The position numbers were made by a program, and so were the translations under genes. A stretch of 64,000 nucleotides of DNA from Leptobrachium leishanense. Its lineage: Eukaryota > Chordata > Amphibia > Anura > Megophryidae. The notes under the pieces are model-generated. The model saw nothing but the letters and a program-made list of their open reading frames with translations, ran no database searches and had not been told where the DNA came from. Location of the stretch: NCBI GenBank assembly GCA_009667805.1, contig CM019065.1:148774101-148838100 (forward strand), written 5' to 3'. Position 1 is the stretch's first letter; each line of letters starts with the position of its first letter. Shown here one piece after another: positions 51,101 through 55,261 of this stretch.

Positions 51101-52671
51101 GGCACCCCAGACATTTTCCCAGAAAATCAAGTATTTCTCACAGAAAAGTATTGCAGTACCACATGTTTTGCTATACACATGTTTATTCCCTTGGTGTGTA
51201 TTGGAAAAAATACAAAAAAAGCGAGGAAAAAAAGTAGGGATGCACCGATACCACTTTTTTAAGACCGAGTACCGATACTTTTTAAAAGTTCTCACTGATA
51301 CAGAGTACCGATACTTTTCTTTAATGTCATGTGTTTTTTCCAATACACACAAAGGGAATAAACATGTGTATAGCAAAACATGTGGTACTGCAATACTTTT
51401 CTGTGAGAAATACTTGATTTTCTGGAAAAATGTCTGGGGTGCCAATAATTTCGGCCATGACTGTATATATATACACACACACACACTAAGGATGCACCGA
51501 TACCACTTTGTTAAGACCGAGTACAAGTACAAATTTTTTCAGGTACTCAGCGATACTGAATACCGTTACTTTAAATAAAAGTCATGTGCCACTTTCCAAT
51601 AAATAATTTAGGATTTTGCTGAAAGCCCACCAGTTTATGTTAATACTGAAATGTATGGCCAGACACTCCATTTACTCACTGCACAGCCTGCACACACCCT
51701 GACCACACCTCATCTCAGATACATATACAGAGACCAGATCATGCCCAGACAGATACATATATACAGACCAGATCATGCCCACTCACAGACCTCAGACCAG
51801 ATCATACCAACTCACACAGACCTCAGAACAGATCATGTCCACTCACAGACCTCAGACCAGATCATGCCCTCTCACACAGGCCTCAGACCAGACCCTGAAA
51901 TCGCCACTGACAGCCAGAGTGGCGTTAGGAGGCTTCTGTAGCTCCGTCCCTCGGCAGAGTGACACGTTGGTAGATGGGAGGGATCTACAGGACACGGTGC
52001 ATGCGCCCTGTGCTGCAGATCCTGCCCCTCCTCTCATCGCTCCACCCGCGGCCACAGCTAAATTTTTCCAACTCCCGCTGCTCAGTGACGCATGGTGCCG
52101 TCGGCTGAGCGAGGGAGATGGAAATAGTGTTCACACTGAGAGTGTCACGATGCGTGGCGCCGCCTACAGGCGCTGCGCGTCGCTAGGTGCTCAGTGCATC
52201 TCAGTCTTTTAACAGTGACACTTTCACATGTGATAAACACACAGATGCCTGGTACTGTTCAATTTCATTTTAGAAACCTTGCAATCTTGAGTAGGTTGTG
52301 GAGAATAAATGAGAAAGTAAAAAGCATAGGTTTCACTGCATGCAGTAAATTTTACACCTCTCTGGCAGAGATGCCACAGCACTGGAATAGAGGAAGATGT
52401 ACAAGTCTTTGCTCTTCCCCTATAGTAAGAGATAGTATTAGGAGCATTGAGCTTACACTACACTTTCCTGCTGCCTCCGTGGGGTGATAAACAGGGTTCG
52501 GGTTGGACGGGCATTGCTGGCATCCGGATGAGCGCTCCACGGTTTTGCATAGCTATGATCCAGGAAAACCAGATCCAGTTCTCTTTCATGGACAGAGAGC
52601 TGGAACAACAGAGAAGTTCCCATACGGCGAGCTGAAGATTGCAGGTCCCGATCCCCTCCTCTGTGAGACAT
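2035..52671 (-). CDS. KANSL3: KANSL3 (NSL complex subunit 3), 21 coding exons
   Basis: Spliced gene for the NSL3 subunit of the KAT8/MOF non-specific lethal complex, a nuclear H4 acetyltransferase assembly with KANSL1, KANSL2, WDR5, MCRS1, PHF20, HCF1 and OGT; the mammalian protein is also reported on mitotic microtubule minus ends (family knowledge). I recognise it from the start [11 protein letters not shown], the [16 protein letters not shown] block, [26 protein letters not shown] and [15 protein letters not shown], all near-identical to my memory of human KANSL3. The 21 coding segments sum to 3,225 nt, every intron boundary is GT-AG and phase is kept throughout, giving 1,074 residues. Residues about 270-445 form an alpha/beta-hydrolase-like domain whose nucleophile elbow reads GWNTG, so serine is absent. 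Introns range from 81 bp to 12.8 kb and carry nearly all the transposons. The C-terminus is about 170-200 residues longer than the human form I remember. Confidence 0.95.
2765..2844. mobile_element. Short TTAA-type hairpin MITE
   Basis: Inverted ends gaccccttaagga and tccttaaggggtt with a flanking TTAA on the right side only. Looks like a decayed piggyBac- or Kolobok-type miniature element. Confidence 0.5.
3005..3130. mobile_element. Palindromic MITE, family A, diverged copy
   Basis: Contains tattttggaactacatttccc and its inverted partner gggaaatgtaatttcaaaa. Same family as the copies in the 3' UTR, more diverged. Confidence 0.7.
3131..5459. other. KANSL3 intron 20, remainder
   Basis: No gene seen. 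A small hairpin occupies 5005-5070 (arms aactgaagctccctccat). The rest is AT-rich unique-looking intron. Confidence 0.6.
5460..5607 (-). CDS. KANSL3: KANSL3 coding exon 20 (C-terminal extension)
   Basis: Encodes [20 protein letters not shown], a polar stretch and [13 protein letters not shown]. The open frame extends upstream, but the only phase-0 acceptor with a good pyrimidine tract is the gcag just above 5607; the gcag near 5669 would run into a stop at once. Donor gtaaga, ends in phase 1, matching exon 21. Confidence 0.8.
5608..7434. other. KANSL3 intron 19
   Basis: No coding signal or recognisable element; a T homopolymer of about 20 bases sits near 6565-6583. Confidence 0.6.
7435..7556 (-). 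CDS. KANSL3: KANSL3 coding exon 19
   Basis: Encodes [20 protein letters not shown] and a less conserved tail ending DAIHQM. The [13 protein letters not shown] block is the last part I can align with the human protein from memory. Acceptor tcatttag, donor gtaggt, ends in phase 0. Confidence 0.93.
7638..7848 (-). CDS. KANSL3: KANSL3 coding exon 18
   Basis: Encodes [40 protein letters not shown] and [16 protein letters not shown]. Acceptor attttgcag, donor gtaaaa. The next intron (7557-7637) is only 81 bp. Confidence 0.95.
7987..8108 (-). CDS. KANSL3: KANSL3 coding exon 17
   Basis: Encodes [20 protein letters not shown] and a Ser-rich tail ending SSTQ. The [15 protein letters not shown] block is nearly invariant. 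Acceptor tgtttcag, donor gtacac. Confidence 0.94.
8191..8222 (+). ncRNA. Degenerate hammerhead-like motif (Penelope relic)
   Basis: Reads ctgacaa, a short stem gcc/ggt with a loop, gaaa, then agcgcgtc. The order matches the hammerhead core CUGANGA - stem II - GAAA - stem III - UH, with one core G changed. Followed by gaataaattt, as in the 23102 copy. Probably the end of a decayed Penelope-like element. Confidence 0.4.
8324..9269 (-). mobile_element. Retroposed segment with 15-bp target-site duplication
   Basis: The 15-mer ttttggttacttctt occurs at 8309-8323 and again at 9270-9284, bracketing this segment. The left end starts with a T run, so the element lies on the minus strand with its A tail at left and a GC-rich 5' end at right. 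The middle is a GA-rich strand (8800-8940). No protein domain could be identified; possibly a LINE 5' fragment or a retroposed RNA. Confidence 0.6.
9640..9904. mobile_element. TTAA-flanked MITE (family B), copy 1
   Basis: Starts TTAAccccttcactgctgag and ends cttagcagtgaaagggTTAA, with an internal hairpin built on atggtcatgtttggtatcat. TTAA target duplication points to piggyBac or Kolobok type. The same element recurs at 18242-18511. Confidence 0.8.
10166..10320 (-). CDS. KANSL3: KANSL3 coding exon 16
   Basis: Encodes [20 protein letters not shown], a [17 protein letters not shown] block and INTIAG. Corresponds to the human SALHTLQSRLV region. Acceptor ttgttcag, donor gtacag, ends in phase 1. 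Confidence 0.91.
10321..11601. other. KANSL3 intron 15, right part
   Basis: No gene or clear repeat recognised; AT-rich intron with a short (GT)n stretch near 10997. Confidence 0.55.
11602..12331. mobile_element. CpG-rich palindromic MITE (family C), copy 1
   Basis: Begins with attacaatcttaacgct and ends with agcgtgcagattgtaat, an imperfect inverted repeat, and has further internal palindromes (aacgggttaagtaacccgtt). A related element with the same ATTACAATCTT ends lies at 33343-34051. GC-rich middle without convincing coding potential. Confidence 0.65.
12908..12986 (-). CDS. KANSL3: KANSL3 coding exon 15
   Basis: Small exon encoding [20 protein letters not shown] then SLLTSPK. It corresponds to the KELTGLLTTAK segment of human KANSL3. 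Acceptor tctctgcag, donor gtatgc; entered in phase 1, left in phase 2, both fitting the neighbours. Confidence 0.87.
13772..13958. mobile_element. Palindromic MITE (family D)
   Basis: Ends cagggttattcggagagacg and its complement near ctctctgaatacggtaaccctg. The arms pair over roughly 55 bases. A related, rearranged copy is at 16185-16345. Confidence 0.75.
14354..14866. repeat. Inverted and duplicated short repeats, hAT-like ends
   Basis: A unit with ends cagtgttttcccaaa and tttgggaaacactg spans 14354-14540. Its right half recurs at 14718-14805. Both are enclosed by inverted copies of a segment containing acaacagctctgg (14220-14345 and 14813-14866). The TIR resembles hAT, but no 8-bp duplication is seen. 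Confidence 0.55.
15071..15815. repeat. Direct duplication of about 165 bp
   Basis: 15071-15228 and 15648-15815 share a long near-identical run beginning gattccccaatcttcatatc and ending ggcaagcgtccatagattaa. The second copy has a short insertion (cttcattctaga). Confidence 0.85.
16350..16990. mobile_element. MITE with long inverted ends (family E), copy 1
   Basis: Left end acggctgggcgtccactgga, right end the complement of a similar sequence (tccagtggacgtccagacgt), flanked by TA. A related element lies at 53563-54291. Confidence 0.65.
17148..17811. mobile_element. Decayed TTAA MITE with ggacactc ends
   Basis: Left aaaaggacactctaagg, right ctggagtgtccctttaa. Such aaagggacactc ends are typical of abundant frog TTAA-type miniature elements (family knowledge). 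Confidence 0.45.
18103..18660. repeat. Inverted repeat with a MITE in its loop
   Basis: 18171-18222 and 18572-18625 are inverted copies (ggcatccacctcctgctt and its complement). The left arm also carries a 50-bp tandem duplication (18103-18150, 18153-18200). Family B MITE copy 2 occupies the loop at 18242-18511. Confidence 0.75.
18242..18511. mobile_element. TTAA-flanked MITE (family B), copy 2
   Basis: Same ends as the element at 9640-9904: TTAAccccttcactgctgag and ctcagcagtgaaagggTTAA, with a matching internal hairpin. Confidence 0.82.
19307..19770. repeat. Minisatellite, 30-bp unit, about 15 copies
   Basis: Unit aggggcctgttcccgtgagt plus ttacaatctg, very uniform, with single-base variants (t/g, g/a, t/c). 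Units at the right end lose a few bases. Because 30 is a multiple of three, both strands give long artificial open frames. Confidence 0.95.
19780..20303. other. KANSL3 intron 14, left end
   Basis: No gene or recognisable repeat seen. Confidence 0.5.
20304..20483 (-). CDS. KANSL3: KANSL3 coding exon 14
   Basis: Encodes [20 protein letters not shown], a KRPPSPGS segment and the basic [20 protein letters not shown] block, which resembles a nuclear localisation segment. Acceptor ttgtacag, donor gttagt (weaker), ends in phase 1. Confidence 0.9.
21104..21145. repeat. (CA)n microsatellite
   Basis: CA dinucleotide run in KANSL3 intron 13. Confidence 0.95.
21478..21611. mobile_element. Palindromic MITE, family A
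   Basis: gggtcagcaatctgcagcct at left and the inverted gagggtcatggttgctgacc at right, with the shared gatgttttggaactacaa core. Confidence 0.78.
21974..22124 (-). CDS. KANSL3: KANSL3 coding exon 13
   Basis: Encodes [20 protein letters not shown] followed by a Gln- and Lys-rich tail. The opening Ser-rich block aligns with the human protein; the rest diverges. Acceptor atatttag, donor gtaagg, ends in phase 1. Confidence 0.92.
22331..22752. repeat. 122-bp direct repeat flanking a 178-bp segment
   Basis: 22331-22452 and 22631-22752 are identical except for one visible base (accgccagg/acctccagg). Both include part of a family A MITE; only the right copy continues into the rest of it. The 22453-22630 segment resembles a Penelope terminal repeat (ccagtagagaaaaatacagt then ttattggtatcc). 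Confidence 0.85.
23102..23130 (+). ncRNA. Hammerhead-like ribozyme motif
   Basis: ctgagga, stem cgcc/ggcg with loop ttagt, then gaaa and cgcgtc. This is the minimal hammerhead layout known from Penelope-like elements, with a palindromic acgcgt that could form stem III between two copies. One core base (T or A to G in CTGATGA) differs, so activity is uncertain. It lies in an older Penelope-like relic that is the host of the element at 23450. Confidence 0.5.
23572..23990 (-). repeat. Penelope terminal repeat, left inverted copy
   Basis: The complement of 32891-33291, nearly identical over about 400 bases. Contains the hammerhead-like motif at 23658-23685 on the minus strand. 105 bp (23466-23570) separates it from the target duplication. 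Confidence 0.88.
23658..23685 (-). ncRNA. Hammerhead-like motif in left terminal repeat
   Basis: Minus strand reads atgattaagaccgcaaggtc then gaaacgtc: the core order UGANNA - GACC/GGUC stem with GCAA loop - GAAA - ACGU-C. Two core positions deviate from CUGAUGA. Confidence 0.45.
24000..25342 (+). pseudogene. Penelope-like RT and GIY-YIG endonuclease, 5' part, broken
   Basis: Three successive frames give one protein. They show the RT motifs DVNSLYTSI (24145), [20 protein letters not shown] (24325) and WWRYIDEVF, where YIDD is changed to YIDE, then INFLDLTL. The endonuclease follows with CGTFPCLHC and [18 protein letters not shown] (GIY-YIG type; metal-binding Cys and catalytic Tyr/Arg visible). 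An in-frame stop near 24229, a stop/frameshift at 24510-24540 and another frame change near 25000 kill it. The start of the RT is missing. The frame is cut at 25342 by the DIRS element and resumes at 32464. Confidence 0.88.
25371..25534 (+). repeat. DIRS copy 1 left inverted terminal repeat
   Basis: tgcaatctctttctttatta through ctggagcagtaacgccctct; complement of 32229-32394 with few differences (a shorter A run and ggctacccc versus ggggtacccc). Confidence 0.9.
25972..27533 (+). pseudogene. DIRS gag-like ORF, copy 1, broken
   Basis: Starts [20 protein letters not shown] and later runs through [20 protein letters not shown] and a Gly/Arg-rich tail ([16 protein letters not shown]) suited to nucleic-acid binding. 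Compared with copy 2 it has a four-base deletion near 26183, which shifts frame before [10 protein letters not shown], and a GAG-to-TAG stop at 26391. The rest to 27533 is open. Confidence 0.85.
27467..29500 (+). pseudogene. DIRS RT / RNase H / methylase-like ORF, copy 1
   Basis: 677-codon open frame. RT shows [59 protein letters not shown] and the YLDD active site at 28076-28087. RNase H follows with [13 protein letters not shown] and HINALELMA; then [20 protein letters not shown] and [13 protein letters not shown], at the place of the Dam-like methylase domain of DIRS1-type elements. Two small compensating indels near 27728-27770 replace about 15 residues just before PVINLREL, so activity is doubtful. 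Its end overlaps the recombinase ORF. Confidence 0.88.
29224..30264 (+). CDS. DIRS tyrosine recombinase, copy 1
   Basis: 347 codons if started at the ATG at 29224, overlapping the RT frame by 277 bases. The upstream part of the frame (28819-29223) is only a shadow of RT. Catalytic residues can be seen: Arg in [15 protein letters not shown] (30112-30123) and the Tyr in TFRTFYFKP (TAT at 30220-30222). The enzyme would integrate the circular DNA copy. It is uninterrupted here, unlike in copy 2. Confidence 0.88.
   Translation: MLSGPAQADSRLVVPAYGTGRPPSPIAAGGSTAPSGLVGFRFSWRATGISPRTEELLQHAWAPGTRRAYRSAWSAWHDWCLRRGEDSTSAPLDSVLDFLSSLFDLGFRTINVYRSVVSAGFDHFPLGRHPLVCRLLKGVRLSRPPAPRYSSTWDVTMVVSFLRSWPVNASLSLRQLSAKLLVLFCLISCKRVGDVRALDFGVRSFSPDGVSFDVSRRTKTAIRTVFFPAFPMIPELCPVLCLQEYESRTLALRPLPGSPLLISFRIPHKPVSSPTLARWARLLLDLAGIDVSRFGAHSIRSAAASNAFMAGCRLEDIMKSADWSRECTFRTFYFKPVSHWSQALMC
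30268..30360 (+). repeat. DIRS internal complementary region, split by the hAT
   Basis: tgcaaatatgaagcctccgc is the complement of the left outer end; ttcccaaattttcctagtcc and onward is the complement of the right outer end. The region continues at 31949-31957 beyond the hAT. In copy 2 it is whole (59341-59441). Confidence 0.88.
30361..31940. mobile_element. Non-autonomous hAT element inside DIRS copy 1
   Basis: Ends cagtggtgtatttaggtttt and the complement of cactggtgtattttggccta, flanked by an exact 8-bp duplication ctcggagg (30353-30360, 31941-31948). Eight-base duplications and CAG...CTG-like ends mark hAT. No transposase. The interior carries a roughly 60-bp tandem repeat (30687-31040; unit contains cagcaataaaactcccagca) and A/T homopolymers. 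Confidence 0.92.
30687..31040. repeat. Imperfect tandem repeat within the hAT
   Basis: Five to six units of about 55-65 bp built on acagcaataaaactcccagc and gtgtgtatgagcatatcaga, with unequal lengths. Confidence 0.8.
32229..32394 (+). repeat. DIRS copy 1 right inverted terminal repeat
   Basis: aagaaagagggcgttactgc through gtaataaagaaagagattgc; pairs with 25371-25534. Confidence 0.9.
32464..32665 (+). pseudogene. Penelope-like endonuclease, C-terminal part
   Basis: Open frame [20 protein letters not shown], then a [20 protein letters not shown] block and a stop at 32663-32665. It is the natural continuation of the endonuclease interrupted at 25342; removing the DIRS leaves the reading frame intact across the junction. 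Confidence 0.85.
32891..33291 (+). repeat. Penelope terminal repeat, right copy
   Basis: Runs from acgaagtctgccttcttatt to cttgttcttttgctca. Inverted partner of 23572-23990. Lies downstream of the endonuclease stop, as the 3' end of the element. Confidence 0.88.
33179..33206 (+). ncRNA. Hammerhead-like motif in right terminal repeat
   Basis: atgattaagaccgcaaggtc then gaaacgtc, identical to the left copy. The same deviations from the CUGAUGA core apply. Confidence 0.45.
33343..34051. mobile_element. CpG-rich palindromic MITE (family C), copy 2
   Basis: Left gggctatattacaatcttcg, right the complement of gggttaaattacaatcttca. Interior rich in GCGCAAA motifs. Starts about 35 bp after the Penelope target duplication. 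Confidence 0.7.
34255..34555. repeat. CpG-rich repetitive segment
   Basis: High CpG and motifs such as gacggacgtt, similar in style to the TWA-flanked MITEs at 37129 and 42923 (right end cactagcctta). Clear inverted ends were not found. Confidence 0.4.
34948..35148 (-). CDS. KANSL3: KANSL3 coding exon 12
   Basis: 67 codons: [19 protein letters not shown], a basic [15 protein letters not shown] segment and [18 protein letters not shown]. Acceptor ttttcttag, donor gtgagg. The intron that follows (22125-34947) is the largest and holds the nested Penelope/DIRS/hAT insertion. Confidence 0.94.
35149..36165. other. KANSL3 intron 11, left part
   Basis: No gene seen. The stretch from about 35930 may belong to the DIRS relic that ends near 36310. 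Confidence 0.5.
36170..36310 (+). mobile_element. Relic DIRS right end
   Basis: cacgttgggaaggaa, then gcaaatacttgccgagtcct and tattaaaatttaaactttct track the right terminal repeat and outer end of copy 1 with many differences. An old, decayed copy. Confidence 0.65.
36502..36682. mobile_element. Foldback element next to KANSL3 exon 11
   Basis: Arms gagatacaaggaatgaagag and its complement, plus ggattttatttagagcaat repeated inverted; the pairing covers about 70 bases per side. It ends about 35 bp from the exon 11 donor. Confidence 0.8.
36717..36780 (-). CDS. KANSL3: KANSL3 coding exon 11
   Basis: Short exon, [20 protein letters not shown] then Q. Acceptor cacccccag, donor gtctgt. A foldback element lies about 34 bp downstream in the intron. 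Confidence 0.93.
37129..37510. mobile_element. Harbinger-type MITE with TAA duplication
   Basis: Ends ggctgcagtcagacgagtgc and the complement of ggctgcggtcagacgagcgc, flanked by TAA on both sides (37126-37128, 37511-37513). Three-base TWA duplications suit the PIF/Harbinger group. Confidence 0.78.
37650..37807 (-). CDS. KANSL3: KANSL3 coding exon 10
   Basis: Encodes [20 protein letters not shown], the [14 protein letters not shown] segment and [10 protein letters not shown]. This is the last part of the hydrolase-like fold; the usual acid and histidine of a catalytic triad are not evident. Donor gtaaga splits an Arg codon. Confidence 0.94.
37808..38601. other. KANSL3 intron 9
   Basis: No gene or recognisable repeat. 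Confidence 0.6.
38602..38676 (-). CDS. KANSL3: KANSL3 coding exon 9
   Basis: 25 codons, [20 protein letters not shown] then DGPRG. Acceptor ctttttag, donor gtgagt, phase 0 on both sides. Confidence 0.94.
38677..39185. other. KANSL3 intron 8
   Basis: No gene or recognisable repeat; AT-rich. Confidence 0.6.
39186..39257 (-). CDS. KANSL3: KANSL3 coding exon 8 (GWNTG elbow)
   Basis: 24 codons, [20 protein letters not shown] then ACH. In a catalytic alpha/beta-hydrolase the motif here would be GxSxG; it reads GWNTG, with Asn near residue 354 where the nucleophile would sit. Acceptor gtttgcag, donor gtaaga. Confidence 0.95.
39349..39450 (-). CDS. KANSL3: KANSL3 coding exon 7
   Basis: 34 codons, [20 protein letters not shown] then [14 protein letters not shown]. 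Acceptor ccatgaag, donor gtattt. Separated from exon 8 by a 91-bp intron. Confidence 0.93.
39790..40545 (-). mobile_element. CR1/L2-clade LINE 3' fragment
   Basis: Minus strand encodes [20 protein letters not shown] and [20 protein letters not shown], the typical C-terminal end of a CR1/L2-type reverse transcriptase, followed by the region corresponding to RGHY and the 3' part. Frames are broken by stops. Lies in KANSL3 intron 6. Confidence 0.75.
40809..40925 (-). CDS. KANSL3: KANSL3 coding exon 6
   Basis: 39 codons, [20 protein letters not shown] then [19 protein letters not shown]. It is interrupted by stops outside the exon, so simple ORF scanning misses it; found by matching to the known protein. 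Acceptor ctatctag, donor gtataa. Opens the alpha/beta-hydrolase-like domain. Confidence 0.93.
41029..41160 (-). CDS. KANSL3: KANSL3 coding exon 5
   Basis: 44 codons, [17 protein letters not shown] through [20 protein letters not shown] and NKP. Acceptor ttttgcag, donor gtaagt. The next intron is only 103 bp. Confidence 0.95.
41433..41618 (-). CDS. KANSL3: KANSL3 coding exon 4
   Basis: 62 codons from [20 protein letters not shown] through [14 protein letters not shown], among the most conserved segments of the protein. Acceptor tctctcag, donor gtaatg, phase 0 on both sides. Confidence 0.95.
41725..41756 (+). ncRNA. Hammerhead-like motif, isolated
   Basis: atgacgagccatctttgggc, then gaaacccatgtc. 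Shares the layout of the other copies: TGACGA, short stem gcc/gggc, GAAA, ending GTC. No other Penelope sequence was recognised around it. Confidence 0.35.
42125..42742. mobile_element. TTAA MITE (family G), copy 1
   Basis: TTAAcctccctggcggtct at left, ataccgccagggaggTTAA at right. Inserted 14 bp inside the left end of the surrounding hAT. A shorter relative is at 55000-55261. Confidence 0.88.
42923..43330. mobile_element. Harbinger-type MITE with TTA duplication
   Basis: ggctagggtcagactaacgc at left and its perfect complement at right, with TTA on both sides. GC-rich, without coding capacity; nested in the hAT at 42111. Confidence 0.85.
44208..45348. mobile_element. hAT-like non-autonomous element with minisatellite
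   Basis: Ends caggggtgtgggaattg and the complement of caggggtgtggaaattt. Flanks share gttaagtg and g-taagtg, an imperfect 8-bp duplication. Interior holds a 17-19 bp minisatellite (44640-44935) and the end of another hAT-type repeat (ggtatcggtgcatccctta, 45105-45124). Confidence 0.75.
44640..44935. repeat. Minisatellite, 17-19 bp unit
   Basis: Repeats of ccatgagctggggcagtat with small length changes. Produces spurious long reading frames on the minus strand. Confidence 0.92.
45374..47210. mobile_element. Non-autonomous hAT with exact 8-bp duplication
   Basis: Ends cagggccgtctttaat and the complement of caggcccgtctttaat, flanked by cgctatgg at 45366-45373 and 47211-47218. Contains a dispersed repeat (46450-46700, attgaaacctatgggattc) also seen at 56780-56950 and in the hAT at 30361. 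No transposase recognised. Confidence 0.9.
47470..47790 (+). mobile_element. Relic DIRS right end, second subfamily
   Basis: Contains aataaagaaaagagacaaat, actcgccccaagtcttttaa and aatccaaactttccacaatt, parallel to the right end of copy 1 but clearly diverged. Upstream gtctaccccaaccttggcga also parallels the terminal repeat. Confidence 0.7.
48205..49790 (-). mobile_element. L2-type LINE, broken RT
   Basis: Minus-strand fragments, read from high to low coordinates: [42 protein letters not shown] (where an intact element has LYADDTQIYLS), then CNNLLTGLP and [20 protein letters not shown]. These are the RT blocks of an L2/CR1-type LINE. The YADD is lost and frames are shifted many times. The 3' end near 48205 holds the usual cagcgctgtacaa tail. 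Confidence 0.85.
49881..49971 (-). CDS. KANSL3: KANSL3 coding exon 3
   Basis: Encodes [19 protein letters not shown] and the following [10 protein letters not shown]. Acceptor ccttcag, donor gtgagt; it ends in phase 0. The next intron (41619-49880, 8.3 kb) holds a cluster of transposons. Confidence 0.94.
49972..50373. other. KANSL3 intron 2
   Basis: No gene or recognisable repeat. Confidence 0.6.
50374..50544 (-). CDS. KANSL3: KANSL3 coding exon 2
   Basis: Encodes the [20 protein letters not shown] block followed by an acidic, proline-rich stretch ending DDWEDHVN. Acceptor ctgcag, donor gtgagc; the 171-nt exon is entered and left in phase 2. Confidence 0.94.
51081..51463. mobile_element. 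Tc1/mariner-type MITE
   Basis: Ends cagtcatggccgaaattatt and its complement, flanked by TA. Arms reach about 110 bases. A hAT-like end (tagggatgcaccgatacc) is embedded near 51236 and recurs just outside at 51487. Confidence 0.85.
51730..51895. repeat. Minisatellite, about 29-bp unit
   Basis: Five to six units of agaccagatcatgcccactc plus acagacctc in KANSL3 intron 1. Confidence 0.88.
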
Positions 52672-52722
52672 CTTGCCTGTTACGTGAGCAAATGGCCCAA
52701 CGGGCCACAAATCCTCCAAAAC
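52457..52722 (-). CDS. KANSL3: KANSL3 exon with start codon (coding 52457-52671)
   Basis: The ATG at 52671-52669 begins [20 protein letters not shown], matching the known KANSL3 start. The exon ends before a strong gtaagc donor with two bases of a Val codon left over. Upstream of the ATG, a pyrimidine-rich tract ending in ccccccag places a 3' splice site just above 52722, so 52672-52722 is 5' UTR and an earlier non-coding exon must exist. Confidence 0.93.
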
Positions 52723-53562
52723 CTGGGGGGTGAAATAAACAATAAACATGCAATATCCGGTAGAAATATACAGTATATTGAGCAGTGCTGTATTTTACTT
52801 TTACAACTAGTTCTCAATGGTTTTGCACTTTGTTAATGACAGACTGACTTTGATTTTTATAAATCACAGCATATTGTCAGAATACAATGAAAGATTAAAA
52901 CATTAAACGCATTCAACGTCAAAATATACCTTCACCTCTGCCCCAGCCGGTCTGAAACCCAAGCAATTCTTGTAGTACTTTTTTTGTTTTTACTTTACTT
53001 TGTACTATACTTCCTTATCCAACTGCTTTTGGACAATACTCCATGCTCTGGAATATCAATTATCTGTTGCCTTAAAACCAGCATTCTGGTGGTCTCACAA
53101 GTAATCCTTAATAAATCTACTTTTGAAACATATCAATTTTAGCAACTGAAACCAAGTCCTTGCTAAACCTATTTCTTCAGCAGCCTTAACAACATGGCCG
53201 TAGCAGCTTGCAGTGGCTCAACAATGTCTTCCCTTCCTGGTGGTTAAAGCAATGATATGGATAATTCCTGACACTTTGATCAGGGTAGAAGGGGAATTTT
53301 AGGTCATTGAACTGACAGATCACAACAGAAGTTAAAGGTTGCTCATCTAAAATTAAATATTTTAACACCCCCCCCACACGAAGCAACATCAATCTATATG
53401 TTCCAGCAACAAATCTGTACTGTCATGAACAGCTTAGCTCATATATTCTTGAAATGTTACTTGCAAAGTAATATCTCAACATTTAACAAAGGGTTAAAGC
53501 CCACAGGACAACCTTGTGTGATTAGCTGAAAATATTCCTGTATAATAATGTGTAAGTACAGA
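52723..53562. other. Sequence upstream of the first coding exon
   Basis: AT-rich; no exon or repeat recognised. Probably intron between the non-coding first exon and the ATG exon. Confidence 0.5.
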
Positions 53563-54291
53563 AAGGCTCACTGTCCACGGGATCCATATTTGTGCGGTCA
53601 TCCGTCGTCCGACCAAACCCACAACACAGGTGAGTTTCAACCCTCGTGCCCGCTGCCTCTGACTTCCATCGGACGACTTCAAGACTACTTTGTGAGGCTA
53701 CAACAGACTAGCGATATTTCCCATTTGAATGGGATTTGTCAGACGAAATCAAACGATCTGGTACAATTTACATGAAAAAAAGACGAATAGTATAGTCAAA
53801 CTGCCGTGCGGCGGCAGTGAGATTGTCCCATAGAGAGGTGATTCAGTTCAACAAGTGAATACCATAGGATTCAATGTGAAATAATATTTTAGGTATTTTT
53901 TTTATTCAACCGTTTATTCTTTTTATTTGAAGCAAAAATAGATTTTTGGGGCGAAATTTTTGATCCCTGATTCTTTTAAAAAAGCAGTTTTTCTCCTTCA
54001 CCGCCGAACTGAAGAAAAAAAAAAAAAGGAAAAAACCCTACTGTCGAACACTGTAAAAGACATGAAGGGAACTCGGGTGCTGTTCCTGGTGCTGAAAGGG
54101 CTTCATGTATTCAGCAGTGGTCTGGTGCCGGGGGTTGGGTGGGTGTATCCCAGTTCGGCGGTCTTCCAGTCGGTCGATCTGGGTCATGTATATTCGCTTC
54201 CGGTGGACGACCCAGATCGTTCAAAAAAGTTGTCTGTAGTCGGACAGCCATGTCGGTCGTCCTACTATGGACGCAGTGGATGGCCTGCCTA
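53563..54291. mobile_element. MITE, family E, copy 2
   Basis: Left aggctcactgtccacgggat, right the complement of aggcaggccatccactgcgt; interior gtcgtccg motifs as in 16350-16990. A short dispersed repeat (53800-53960) lies inside. Confidence 0.55.
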
Positions 54292-54999
54292 ATACGCATG
54301 CAGGAATTTATGGAGAAGGTTAAGAGCAGGAGAACCATCTGGAGAGGGGTCTCTTGCTCTCTTCGGTCACTCCTTTCCTGAGATTTTGGTCAGACTATGC
54401 TCTGAAGACATTCCTTTCTCTTCTCATTCAGCCTAAACGTGGAGGCTTCACCACCACAAGAAAGGAAGAGAGAGATGGTATGGGAGTGTTGAACATTATT
54501 CAGGTGATGTAGGATTGTCTCATGAAATGAGTGTTACTTTCCACTAAAGTCTAAAAGGCATTCAACAACAGACCTGGAAGGATAATAAAGGCTAAAGACT
54601 TTCTGCTCTGTATGGCAATCCAATTGAAGCCATGAGGCAAACGTCGGTGATACATGAATACCAAATCAGGCCATTGGCGGGCACAGCTTTAGGGGGCGCA
54701 ACCATAGGACATTTATTAACTGAAAACTTATGTTTAGAAGATATTTGCACAAAATTCACATTTTCCATCAGAAATAACAAGCCTATAATCAGAGACACAG
54801 TCAGTTTTTATGCCATTCATCATGAGCCAGCTAAGGGACATCTAAAATGTCAATATAAGAGGTGAAAGAGGACCTCTTCAACCAACATTAGGGTATGCCT
54901 GGGCACACTAGGCACACTCCCTAGCACACCTATGCCAAAGGCACCGCATCCATCACAAGGTCTCATCTGTGAACGATCTTTGTTCTCACGAATATCACT
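54292..54999. other. Unassigned upstream sequence
   Basis: No supportable gene. Plus-strand frames here are short and unlike any family I know. Confidence 0.45.
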
Positions 55000-55261
55000 T
55001 TAACCTCCCTGCCGGTCCGATATTAACGTATTTTATATGTCAAATTAGTCCCCTGGTGGTTCAATTTCAATGCTGAAAGTGGTAACCCCAAGCCGCACTC
55101 GGGCTGGATACATACCTGTCCCTGCGTTCCCTCACTGTCACCTTCGGCCGAACGCGGCATCCTGCAGGCGACTTCCGGGTTTCCTTTCTTGAGACGGGAA
55201 CCGCTTTCAGCATTGAAGTTTAACCCTGAGCCACACTCGGGAAAACCGCCAAGGAGGTTAA
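55000..55261. mobile_element. TTAA MITE (family G), copy 2
   Basis: TTAAcctccctgccggtcc and aaccgccaaggaggTTAA. The interior shares gccacactcggg-type motifs with 42700-42725. Confidence 0.85.

Noticed and set aside
51005..51578. 175-codon minus and 159-codon plus frames
   Set aside because: Translations of the two arms of the Tc1-type MITE palindrome; the similar peptides on both strands reveal the inverted repeat.
52020..52200. CpG-rich stretch as KANSL3 promoter
   Set aside because: It lies downstream of the start-codon exon, in intron 1, beside a minisatellite and hAT-like repeat; no promoter elements seen.
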